Below, one piece after another: positions 34,061 through 45,900 of a stretch of 64,000 nt of DNA. The translations under genes were made by a program, and so were the position numbers. Where the stretch lies: NCBI RefSeq assembly GCF_021869535.1, contig NW_026262712.1, positions 62,862,100-62,926,099 of the forward strand. The letters are read 5' to 3'. This DNA comes from Mytilus californianus (Eukaryota > Mollusca > Bivalvia > Mytilida > Mytilidae). Position 1 is the stretch's first letter. Each line of letters begins with the position of its first letter. The notes under the pieces were generated by a model. The model did not search any database. It saw only the letters and a program-made list of their open reading frames with translations, and was not told the origin of the DNA.

Positions 34061-35277
34061 CTCTAAACTTTTATTACCTATCTTATACACATCATGCATA
34101 TGTCAACCTGAACATGCATGACATATATGCCATTGGACATTATGCAAACATTATACACATTTTTAAGTTCAAGTTACATTGACTAAAACTTGTGTCCCAA
34201 ATTCAGATTTTTCAATACAACTTCTCTTTCTAAACTAAAACGCTACACTTCTGATAGGGTTACATCATTGATAATTGGCTGACGAGATGAGAACAAAACT
34301 CCATTTTACATCAACTATTTGATTTATTTAAGAATACATTGAAAAAGTCAATCAATTGTCTTATTCAGAATCACTTGGAATGTCTTGTAGTGTCTTATAT
34401 CTTTTTCTTGCTGTGCCATGCTTCTGAAAAAAAAATTAATCTTACATTCATATATAAACTTCTTGCACATTCCTTTATTATAGAACGATTCACGTTGCCT
34501 GAAGGATATACATCCCCTCCCCTTTAAAGTTTTGAAAAAAATAACGATGATAGTCTGTCGGAAGGGGACCATAAATGGCTGACCGTGTTAAGAGAGAGCA
34601 ATATGCCACGCTGAACTTCATTTAGTTATTAAAAAAAAACACATAAAAAACTTTAGACTAGATATGTGTCCAGTCAAGAGTCTTATTTTATTATACTCGT
34701 TGATTGTTGTCTATCATATTTTTTTTCTTTTATTGTTTTGTATAAATCAGGCTGTTGTTTTTCTTGTTTTTTTTTTAGTTTTCAATAAATGAATTGTATC
34801 ATGTAGGGGCCTTTAAAAGCCCTGCTACATAATGTCATTAAACATCTTACTGTCCTTTTTAAGTGTTAAACTCTGTAGAGTGACATAGTTTATAACTTGT
34901 CATTTGTATCTAAGGGCATATGATACAGTCCTAGAAGTATACTATAGGCACATAATAACTTATCGAAGTGTTATGCATTGCTTTCGCAATGATGATAATA
35001 ATATAACTTAAACTTCCGAAAAACACACATATGTCATTAAATGAGTTGTTTATATGTATTTGAAATACTTCAAAGGAAAGCAAATATGTTGTTTATGAAA
35101 GCACACTGTTGGACTAAAAGATTGATTTAAATAAACAACTTGTTTCTATTTTGTCACAAAAAAAAATAATTTATTCAAATATCCAGATATCTTTTCTGTA
35201 TTGTATGCCCTAAATCTTGAATGTAATGCATTGTTTAGGCTAAATATTTGAATTAAATATGGAATATTTTATTTTTC
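34061..35277. other. No gene recognised
   Basis: AT-rich. A fragment related to the dispersed family at 26280-26350 may lie at about 34740-34820 (ggcctttaaaagc). No coding sequence supported. Confidence 0.4.
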
Positions 35278-35463
35278 CCTCTATTCGGTCCTGCCTTTTT
35301 TTTTTTAGTTTATCCTGACTTTTTTTTTACATAAATTGTCATCCTGCCTTTTTTTTTGTTGCAAATAATCTCATCCTGCCTTTTTTTTTACTCAAAACTC
35401 CTGTCCTGCCTATTTTTTTCAAATTTCATCCTAGCCCCCCATAAAAATCAAATGGTAGCTCCC
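35278..35463. mobile_element. Compact agggagctacc-family MITE
   Basis: A 186-bp relative of 19308-21006 in the opposite orientation, with four cctgcctttt or cctgactttt modules. It abuts the truncated 3' end of the retrotransposon at 35464, so either it inserted there or both meet at a rearrangement. Confidence 0.75.
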
Positions 35464-38400
35464 TAACTGTCTTTAGAGGTGGATATTTGCCGAAATGTTT
35501 GGGTATGTAATTTTCGTGTTCTAGTATCTGATGGTATAAGGACTAGTGATGGAATTGCGATGAGTCCATGTATGACTTTATAGAACATGATTAGTCTGGT
35601 TTTGAGGCGACGCTCAGTGAGTGAGGGCCATTGTAGTTCGTTTAACATGGATGTAACACTAGTGGTGTTGTGGTAGTTGTTACATACATAACGGGCTGCA
35701 CGCCTCTGTACCATTTCTAGTTTATTTTTATATTCTGCTGTGTGCGGATCCCATAAACTACAGGCATATTCAAGTTTTGGTCTCACTATGGATTGGTATG
35801 CACGGGATTTGATATTGGTGTTTGATACTTTTAAGTTTCTCCTCAGAAAGCCAAGAGATTTATTTGCATTTGATATGATGTTGTCGTAGTGATTGTTCCA
35901 TTTTAAGTTAAACTGTAAGGTTACGCCGAGATATTTTGCTGATGTTACTGGTTCTAAAATATGGTTATGCAGAATGTAATCGTGTTTGAATGGTTTCTTT
36001 TTCTATGTGATGGTTAGAATTTTGCATTTTCCTGGACGGAAGGCCATGAGCCAATCAGCCTCCCATTTAGCTGCTGTATTAAGATCTGTTTGTAGTTTTA
36101 TGCCGTCTTGTTGACATGTAATTTCTCTGTATATAATGCTATCATCAGCAAAGAGTCGTAATTTGCTGTGTTCAAGGTATTCTGGAAAATCATTAATGTA
36201 AATTAAAAAGAGTATAGGCCCAAGGACAGTTCCTTGGGGCACGCCTGATGTAACTGGTGCTGTATTTGATGTTATTCCATCTATAACCACTGTTTGTGTA
36301 CGGTCTGATAAGAAAGCCTGAATCCATTTTAGAGTGTTATCTTGAATGCCATAGAATTTAAGTTTGTAGAGTAGACGTTTGTGGGGTACTTTATCGAAGG
36401 CTTTGGCAAAATCCATAATAATGAGGTCTGTTTGTATATTTTTGCTGTTGTTGTTATGAAGTTCTTGTATAAATTGAATGAGATGTGATTCACATGATTT
36501 CGATTTTCGGAAACCATGTTGGAGATCGTAGAGTATGTTATTTGCCTCCAAATAGTTCATGATGTTACTTGTCACAATATGCTCCATCAATTTACAACAA
36601 ATACAAGTGAGTGAAATTGGTCTATAGTTTTCAGCCTTGTATCGTTCGGCCTTTTTAAATGCTGGTGCAACAATTGCATGTTTCCAGTCTTTTGGTGTTT
36701 TTCCTGATTCCAGAGATTTGGTAAATATGGTGGTAAGGATAGGTGAAATTTGTGCTTTTAGTTCTTTTAAAACCCGTCCACTGATATTATCTGGACCACT
36801 TGCTTTGTGTGGATTTAGTTTATGTAACAATTTTTCGACACCTGGTGTTATGATTTTTATTTCTGGCATTTTTGTGTATGGGCTTGGACCCTTATCAGGA
36901 ATATTAGTTGGTGGTTCGTTAGTAAATACTGACTGAAATTGTTGATTAAGAACGTCTGCTTTTCCAGTAGTGTCTGTTACAAGTATGCCTTCTTTTTCAG
37001 AGGCGCAATTCCTGTATTATCATTTCTAGTGCTTTTGATGAACTGAAATAGCTTTTTTGGTTTTGTGTTTGTGGACTGATGTTGGTCCGGTTCATTGATT
37101 GGTAAATCACAAATAATTTGTTCTATGTAGTTCCAGTATGCCTCCCTTTGCTCTTTTTGGACTGTTTGTTTTAGTTTCTTGTATTTCGAAGGGTTTCCAT
37201 TTCTGTTTTTATAACACTTATTTTTCTTGTTAATGAGTTTCCTTAGGTTGTTGTTTATCCAAGGTAGTCTTTGCTTGTATGTGAGCATTTTGTGAGGTAC
37301 ATTTGACTCTATTGATTTGAGAAGATCGTTTTTGAAGGTGTTCCATAGTGTATCTGCATCACTCAAGTCATACAAGTTATTGATGGTGTTAAGTGTTGTA
37401 GTAAGGTCATTTTTAATGATGTTCCAGTTTGCCTCTTTGTATTTAAGTATTTTTCTTGGTGTTTCTCTTACTCTTTTAAGCCAGGTGTCCATTTCTACAT
37501 AAACTATATCGTGATCTGCTGAGCCAATAGGTGGTAGTGTGTTAAGTTTATTGATGATAGTTGGATTGTTTACTAGAATGAGATCTAATACTCTATCTTT
37601 ACGTGTTGGCTTGTCTGTGGCTTGGTGCAATTGGTGATTTGATATTATGTCTAGTAAAAGCTGATGTTGTTTAGCATCTGGTTTGCCTAAGATGAATGCT
37701 GGTATTGACCAGTCTATGTGTCCAAGATTAAAGTCCCCTCCTCACCATATATTTGTGGTTGTTGTATTATCTAGTCTATTCAAGGAGATGTTAAGTTGTT
37801 CCAAAGATGTACCTTTATCTGATGGGGGTCTATAGTAGCTACCAACACAGATCTTTTTTGTGCCAGAGATGTTTATTTCTGCCCATACTATCTCACAATC
37901 TGTTTTAAGTTCTACAATTTCAGAACTAATAAACTCTTTGGTGATAGCTATTAAAACACCACCATGGCTTTGGTTTTTGTTGTTTGTTGGTCTATCATTT
38001 CTGTATACATTGTACAGGTTGCTTGGAAAAAAGTCAGTTGATGGTATTGACTTGTCTAGCCATGTTTCTGTACCTATGATAATGTCTGGTTTACATGAAT
38101 TGATTATTTCTAATAGATCAGGTTTTTTATTGCAAAGTGATTGGAAATTTATGTTGATTACTCTTATTGGTTTTCTTACTTTGGATTTTTGCTTTTTCTG
38201 ATGTGAACCCTTGTTGTTTTTATGTACCGGTAAATCTATAGGTGATGATGTTGCATTTGGTACACCTGGGCTGCTTAAGTCTGAACATTTACTGAGATCA
38301 GAATACTGATTTTCCGTATCGATTGAGTATGTTGAGTTAAATAATGATGTTGAAAAATTTGGCATACCACATTGTAAGCACTCCCACGAGATGTTGCTTG

Positions 38401-38770
38401 CATCCATAAATTTATAAATATTTGAGTGTATACCTTGACAGTTAATATGGAACCAGGTACTACAGCTGTCGCAACATACCGCTTTATGTTTCCAGGTAAC
38501 TGCTTTGTTACAAGTACCGCATGGCCATCTAGGCCCTGGGTTTGTTTCAGTATCGAAGGCATTTGCAAGTAGAATTATGAATAAATATTTATTTACTGGT
38601 CTGCATTTGTTTACTTTTAATTTCAGGCTCCCTAAGTTTGTTATTGAGCTGTGTGTTTTCTGATCATGTGTGTGTTCATGCTCCTCTTTTTCAAAGAAGG
38701 TATTGAAGTTTGCATGATGGCATATGAGCAATATTAAGGAGGTGATCAGTAAAGTATAGTAAAGTCTCAT
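35464..38770 (-). pseudogene. CR1/Jockey-type retrotransposon with 2A-like motif
   Basis: One long decayed frame on the minus strand, with ATG at 38770. Domains in order: hydrophobic N-terminus (LYYTLLITSLILLIC, residues 3-17); a second hydrophobic stretch ending in DTETNPGP (residues 73-80); a PHD finger with C4HC3 spacing (CGTC, CDSC, HINC, CLQC); an AP-like endonuclease (IGTETWLD, YRPPSDKG, GGDFNLGHIDW, SADHDIVY); and a reverse transcriptase (NYRPISLTC, DFAKAFDKVPH, SGVPQGTVLGP, catalytic FADDS). In-frame stops lie at 37742 and 36003 and a frameshift near 37005; the 3' end is lost at 35464. These enzymes nick target DNA and copy the element's RNA into it. No RNase H or LTR. This copy is dead. 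Fusing signal, 2A-like, PHD, endonuclease and RT parts in one frame is unusual. Confidence 0.9.
38531..38554 (-). other. 2A-like ribosome-skipping motif
   Basis: Encodes DTETNPGP, fitting the 2A consensus D-x-E-x-N-P-G-P, preceded by a hydrophobic run (YLFIILLANAF). 2A peptides make the ribosome skip the Gly-Pro bond, which would release the N-terminal hydrophobic leader from the PHD-endonuclease-RT part. Such motifs are known in some APE-type non-LTR retrotransposons. Activity is inferred only. Confidence 0.75.
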
Positions 38771-39953
38771 TTTTATTTTGTACAATAAAATATGTTAAAT
38801 TTGAACTTAGTACAGTTACAGTTTTCATTTCTTAATTTCTAAAATATACACGAACGAAATGAATAAACATTAAAGAAAGGTGATTGTTTATTAATACATT
38901 ATTGCTTAATTTAATGTTGACTCTTAAGTCTTTTGAGTTTTAATATAAGAAGGAATAAAATCTGACTTCAAGGATCTTCAAGATATCAATTAAGGATTTC
39001 AACCATAGTATCTTGCTTGTCATGATATTGATGAAATGTAGTACTATATCTTATCCTTAAAAAAACGAGCTAATTCCACAAAACGTTGTTTGTGGGGTTT
39101 TGAATAAAGTTTAAATAAAATGTTATTTTTATATCCGTAAAATGTTGAATAAAATTTCAGTAAGACTATTAAGTAATGTGTATGTCAGAATATTTTATAG
39201 AAAATATTTAGCTGATATTTTTCAGATGTTTTATGTAAAACATTTTAATTTTACGTTATAAAACATTTTATTCAAATAGCAAAACTACATTTTCTGTAAA
39301 ACATTTTTTTGCAGAATGTTTTTAGGATATTTGGAAAATATTTACTTTAAATGTTGTTAAAATATAAAATACCAATTGAAGAAAATATCATTTTTTTATA
39401 TTATAAAATATCTACGGGATATTTTAGAACAATGTTTGAAAACATGAATAAAAGATATTAGCAAATAATATTTAGTTAATGTTGTAAAACATTTTACTTA
39501 AATGTTAGAAATAAAACATTTCAAAAACAATAAAATAAACATTTTTTTATGTTTAAATGATATCTTATTGAAATATTTTGTGAGAGACGTCCATATGACA
39601 TTTAAAAAATGTTTTTAAAATGTTGTGTGTTTGCTGGGATATAAGGTCGCTAGTTTTATATTATTTGACCATGGAATATATAAGCTATGGTTTCAATAGA
39701 ATTATCGGCGAAACAACACCTAACCCTTTTTCATACAAAACATTCTTAACATTTACATATGTCAACGCATATTTAATGATCCTTGTGAACAGTCATCTAT
39801 GTGCATTATTTTTTCGTGCATGCATATAGTGAATACGTTAAAACATTGTCCTTGAACAACAAAGATATATATGTAAATAAGGTTATTGACCAGTAAAGAA
39901 TAAATGAAGAAAAAAACAAGCAGTTTGTACTTGTCTTCCGCAACACATGTACG

Positions 39954-42900
39954 ATGGGTGAATTATTGCAAACGGTAAAAATGTGTGACTTTGGACGTTT
40001 GTTTGGAGTTATTCTTGTTACTGGATTCATTTGTAAGTATTTAAATTGAAAATCTTTTTTGTTTTGTACAAATATATCCTAACCTAATGTATTATTTTCG
40101 TAATTTCAGAGATTCCGATATCAAAATAGTGTAGCAAAAATAAAAGACTCTACAAAGTTCGTGTTCAAAAGTTCAGATAAAATAAGTTTTAATTTGCTTT
40201 TGCTTTGATTATTTTATTTGTAATCAAAGATACATAATACTTTTGAGAGGGATTGGGTTGATAAATTCAAATATGCTCTATATATAAACAAAGGTACATA
40301 ATACTTTTGAGAGGGATTGGGTTGATAAATTCAAGTATGCTCTATATATAAACAAAGGGACGTAATACTTTTGAGAGGGATTGGGTTGATAAATTCAAGT
40401 ATGCTCTATATATAAACAAAGGGACATAATACTTTTGAGAGGGATTGTGTTGATAAATTCAAGTATGCTCTATATATAAACAAAGGTACATAATACTTTT
40501 GAGAGGGATTGGGCTGATAAATTCAAGTATGCTCTATATATAAACAAAGGGACATAATACTTTTGAGAGGGATTGGGTTGATAAATTCAAGTTTGCTCTA
40601 TATATAAACAAAGGGACATAATACTTTTGAGAGGGATTGGGTTGATAAATTCAAGTATGCTTTATATATAAACAAAGGGATAGAACTTTCCACCAGGTGC
40701 TTATGAAGTTTGCATTGCTTTAAAGGTCCTTTAGTTGATGTATTAAAGTCGTAAAAAATAGATTTCATATTGGATTAAATCTGCAGGAGTTAATGAAAAC
40801 TTGTGGAAACCTAAAGTTAGTTTGGTGGAAGCTTCGTACAGAAATCAAAGCTCATGGAAGTGCGTGATATCTGAAACAATTGATATTTTCAGTGCCTTTG
40901 ATTTTTTTCAGTAAGATTCGAGTTTTGTTTACTCATATAAAACCGTTATTGGTAATTATCTGGTTGTTATGATTGCACATGCATACATTGTACTTTCAAT
41001 ATTCTACTGAAGGGGCTGTTTTCTTTGTGTTACTTTAAGAATGTGATTTTGAAGCCAATAACTATTCTTGCGGCAGCCTGGGTGGGGTTTAGTGCTGGGT
41101 TGGGGAGATCAACCATTTTCTTGCATCCAACTTTTAAAGATTTATATATATATATTTATGCTTTCTGTTCCCATAAGGGAAATAAATTCAAGGGAAATTG
41201 GCAACAACTCTTTCGATAATTTATGGTAATTATTAGTGCTATCTTATTTCATTTATAAATACTAATTGAAATAGATTGATAAATGCACCCTCAGTGCTTT
41301 AGTAACGTAAACCTCCAACATGTTCAACAATTATTTATTATGAACATAGGCATAGAAGTTGTATTTAAAGTCGCTACACATCAATTCCAAGTAACATTAG
41401 CTTTGAAATTACAAACAGATTCAAGAAGATTAAAAGGTTTACAAATTAATTCACTGTATTTGAAATAAAGATTATATATCAACCTTGTTTCCTATTTAGG
41501 TGTCTGTGAAATTTTAGCAGTGAGTATGATTCTGAACCTTAGTTTATTTAGGACATGTTTGATTCTTTAAAAGTATTTGTTACCTGCTGAGAGAGAAAAA
41601 AGAGAGAGTATAACGCGTTGGCAAATGCAGTCAAGTAACAACTTTAGTATATAAAATGAATAGCCTATTTATAAGTCTAAATAATAGAATAGAAAAACCT
41701 GCAAGACTATTCTGTTTCTATAGAAACACAATTTTCTTCACTTTTGTATTTCTTATTTGAACTCGTGCTATTCGTGATTTTCCCATCAGTTTCCTTTATC
41801 ATATTGATACATCTGTCAAAAATAGTTACATTTTAGAAAAGTATTGTACATATATAGTGTGTGTAGATGAATACAAAAAAGAATGTCTCATTCATTAATC
41901 CTTCAATAAAGGTTCCCGGTAAAGTCACACCGTACACACAGAAATTGATCGTAGATTCTCACAACGCCTTCAGAAAAAGTCATGCTCCTAATGCAACAAA
42001 CATGATGAAAATGGTAAGTTTTTGAAAATATTAAACCACAAATCAAACTGTACTATACTTCAAACTATATCAAGCTTTTAAAATAAGTTACATGCATATT
42101 TGTGGATTAGCAAAAGTTTAAAGAATCATGAGAAGATCCGAAGGAAGCAATAAAGAATCACAAACCAACGACATGATTCAACCAAATCAGAAAAAGACAA
42201 ACAAGATTAAGAAATAATTCATGGGGGCTTGAATGAGGGTGGTAAAGGGGGGGGGGGGGAAAGCACGAAAAAAAACGTGAAATAAGACATAATTTCACGT
42301 TGAACGTGAAATAATTTCTGTCATGAACGTTGCACGAAAAATAAAGACTGTTGTGAACCTTTTGTGACTGAGTCACTGTCTTCTTGTATATATAAACGAG
42401 GCTTGTATAGGGTATATTGGGATACGGGATATTTGCCATTTTAATTTTAGGGATATGGGATATTTGTCCTAAAAATAAATGGGATATGGGATATTGGTGC
42501 ATTTTTAGGGATATTGAATTTTGAAAATGAAAAATGAAAAAAAAAATGTGAAAATTAAAGGTTAAGTACAGAAATATTTACATCTCACTTGATAAAATTG
42601 CCAAAAAAATTACTATACGCAACTATTGGTGCAGCATTGAATATTCATACACAATCTCCGTCAAACTGTAATAAATGCCCGTTTCTTTATTTTACGTATA
42701 ATATATATATATATATATGGGTTATATTTAGTTATCAAAACTAACGGAATGTTTTCTTTTTCCTTCGATTTATTTTGCTGTAATAATTCAGTACGGTCAA
42801 TTGATAAAGCATCAGTAATACTATCATCTATTTCGACGTTATCATAACCCCTATCTAATAATTTGTTAGATTGTTTATTAAATTGTTATGGTCATTTGTG

Positions 42901-45900
42901 TTTCTAATTTGCCGTATTGCTTCACCTTTAATAAATCCTCGGAATACATGTTGTGAGTGACAGCTATTTCTATGCAGATAGAGATAAGAATTTGTTTCTT
43001 TAAAATGTATTTCAAGGTCAAGAATGCCATGTGTTGTAAATCTTTGACCTTTAATTACATGAACATCTAAGAACGACATTTTGTCGTTTGAGATTTCATA
43101 GGTGGACTTCAATAAGGGGTTATAATTATTTGCTAGACGAAAAGAATCTGCAATTTCATCTGATGTTCCATCATATATTATGAATCCATCGTCCCTATAT
43201 TTTTAACCTATAATATAAAATTAAACAGACCTAGAAAAATCCTATTGCACGAGTTTGCTATCTATTTATATCTATATTTATGTTTATAAATCGCTTATAT
43301 GACCGTCGGCAGTCTTCGGAGGTCAACTCGATAGTTAATTAGATGGCGTCTAGACTAAAATACACAAAGAAACGATGAAACATATTATCGAACCCATGCC
43401 TTGTAAATTGTTTATTTTATACTTATATAATTTGGATATATGTTTTAGTATGCTATAAATCAAATATGAGAATTTGAGTCAAATCGATGAACATGAATTT
43501 GACAACCAATGCCCCTTTAAATGAATCTAATTGGCAGTAATGTTGAGTATTTAGTTGTCTTGTGACTTCTGTTATGTAGTCTAGTCTGTCTGAAATAACA
43601 CAATTTGAATTGTTATCAGCTTTTTTTATTACTATTGTTTCATCATTTTTTAAATTGCGTACTTGCTATTCTTTCGCCCTTAGTAAGATTGTTTTTTTTT
43701 TTTCATTTATTAGAAAAGATAATTCAAGCTCTGTTAAATCGATATAATTTTCCGACGTATGGCACGTAGAAGCAGGTTTATATCCTGTATTGCTATGAAA
43801 TGGATGAAGGTCATTTTAGTCGAGCCTTCGACTTTTGTCGAAAAAGCGAGACATAGCGATCCGCTACATTCCGTCGTCGGCGTCGTCGTCGTCGGCGTCG
43901 TCGTCGTCGGCGGCGTCGGCGGCGTCCACAAATATTTACTCTGTGTTTAAAGTTTTGAAATTTTAATAACTTTCTTAAACTATCCTGGATTTCTACCAAA
44001 CTTGGACAGAAGCTTGTTTATGATCATGATCATAAGATAGTATCCAGAAGTTAATTTAGTAAAAAAAAATCAATTTTTTCCGTATTTTACTTATAAATGG
44101 ACTTAGTTTTTCTGCCAGGAAATATAACATTCACTCTGTGGTTAAAGTTTTTAAAGTTTTAATAACTTTCTTAAACTATCCTGGATTTGTACCAAACTTG
44201 GACAGAAGCGTGTTTATGATCAAAAGCTAGTATCTAGAAGGAAATTTTGTTAAAATTTTGTACCTGTTTTTCTGTATTTTACTTATAAATGGACATAGTT
44301 TTTCTTTCAGTTAACATTACATACAGTCTGCAGTTAAAGTTTTTAAAACATTTATTAGATTCATAAACTATCCTGGATTTTTACCAAACTTGGACAGAAG
44401 CTTCTTACAATCAAAAGATAGTACCAAGAGGAACATTTTTTTTTTCCTCATTTTTGTTGAGCCTGCGATTAACAGCAAAAGTAGGCGCGACACTGGGTTC
44501 CGCGGAACCCTTACAATTTTTTTTCTTCATGACTGAACATATATCGACATCGCAGTTGTCTAGCAAATTCACTCTAGTCTTTTATTACAGACATTTTTGC
44601 ATTTTTGCTTGATGGCGTTGGTATAAATTTCAAGCCTTTCGATAACAGGATATATTCCTGATTTGATAATTTGCGTTTTAATAGATTATCTACATGCTTT
44701 TTTGCATGTGCAGCTCTTTGCTGCATATTATATTCATTCCGTTCTTTTTTTTTTTTATTGTAGAATTGGATTTTTTGCTTCTTAGCATTTCTATTAAAAC
44801 GACGTGTCATCTGTGAGTTCACATTGGGTGATTCTCTTAGCTACGTGCCTTCGATGAGCTCACATTTGGTGGCTCACGCTTATCTCTACAGAAACTTTTT
44901 ATTTGTTACAAACGCTTAGTTATATATTGGTTATTCCAGAGACATGTAAATTAAAATTTAAAGGTCTCTGGATAATTCTGAATGATTAACTTTTCTCTGT
45001 GAAAAAGTCCACATCCTTGACATCCATACTACAACGCACAACATGTATTTACGAATGTTGTATACAAAAATGGGTTTGGGAATGAATTAATGATTTTTTG
45101 GGATAAGTTCAAAATAGTTTGAGGGATACGGGATATTTGTTAAAAAAAATTATTGGGATATTAGGGGTAAACATATTAGGGATATGGGATATTGGGACAA
45201 AAACTTAATGGGATGTGGGATATTGATACCCCCCCCCCCCCCCTTAAACAAGCCTCATAAACTCTCTGTTTTACTTGTTATTCCCGATTTAGTATACACA
45301 TGTATGATGTAAATGGTTTACGGCTTTTAAAAATGTATTTCTTGAAGATCCCTGCCAAGTATTTGAATTTTATTTGAAAAATACCGAGCACGCAAAATAA
45401 GCATTTGAAAATCACGATGCACGTAAAATTAAATAAGCAGAACACGTTGAACGAGGCACCTGTCTTGCACGACTGAACGTTAAATAAAAAAGTAAAAACA
45501 CATTGAACGTGAAATAAAAAACGGCGATCACGTTGCACGAAAATAACCCTTTACCACCCTCTTGAATGTATACTGAATTTTTACCACGGGTTGGCCTTTT
45601 ATGCTTCATATTTTACCACGAGCGATAACGAGGGGTAAAATAAAGGCATAAAGGACAAACCCGTGGTAAAATCAGTTTAAGTTCAAGCCCCCATGAATTA
45701 TTTCTATTCTAATCGGACAAATACGGCAATTCTTTTGGATCGAAGCGTTCTCTAGGTGAAGGCAAGCATTTGCCGTTCCCGTCATTAAACACACTATTGA
45801 TATTGACGTAAAAGAACGGAGAAAACTGAACTATTGGCATGCTGAACCTATTTACAATAACGTACTTTATATAGAGTGGGGCGCACATATTCGCCGGGGA

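Larger units (their letters stand above)
33162..39639. mobile_element. TIR element with TCCCAGCAAACACA ends
   Basis: Inverted ends tcccagcaaacaca (33162 and 39639) extend loosely to about 30 bp and are flanked by TA. Next to each end are AT-rich stretches full of aaaatgtttt-like words, forming long imperfect inverted arms (to about 33540 and from about 38830). The middle (about 33600-38785) is filled by other repeats and by a non-LTR retrotransposon, so the original element was probably much shorter than 6.5 kb. Confidence 0.7.
42210..45705. mobile_element. TIR element in intron 3, nested
   Basis: Perfect 24-bp inverted ends (agaaataattcatgggggct plus tgaa; 42210-42233 and 45682-45705). Subterminal arms hold cacgttgaacgtgaaataa-like palindromic words (42255-42345 and 45390-45550). 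A second pair of inverted ends (gaggcttgt at 42399; complement near 45250, next to a C run) and gggatatgggatatt arrays lie inside, marking an inner element. The core is a broken Penelope-like element. About 3.5 kb in total. Confidence 0.7.

Noticed and set aside
40231-40690. CRISPR-like array
   Set aside because: Units are contiguous 64-bp tandem repeats without unique spacers, in a eukaryotic intron.
43811-43999. Arg-rich minus-strand ORF
   Set aside because: Translation of a GTC simple repeat inside a dispersed element.
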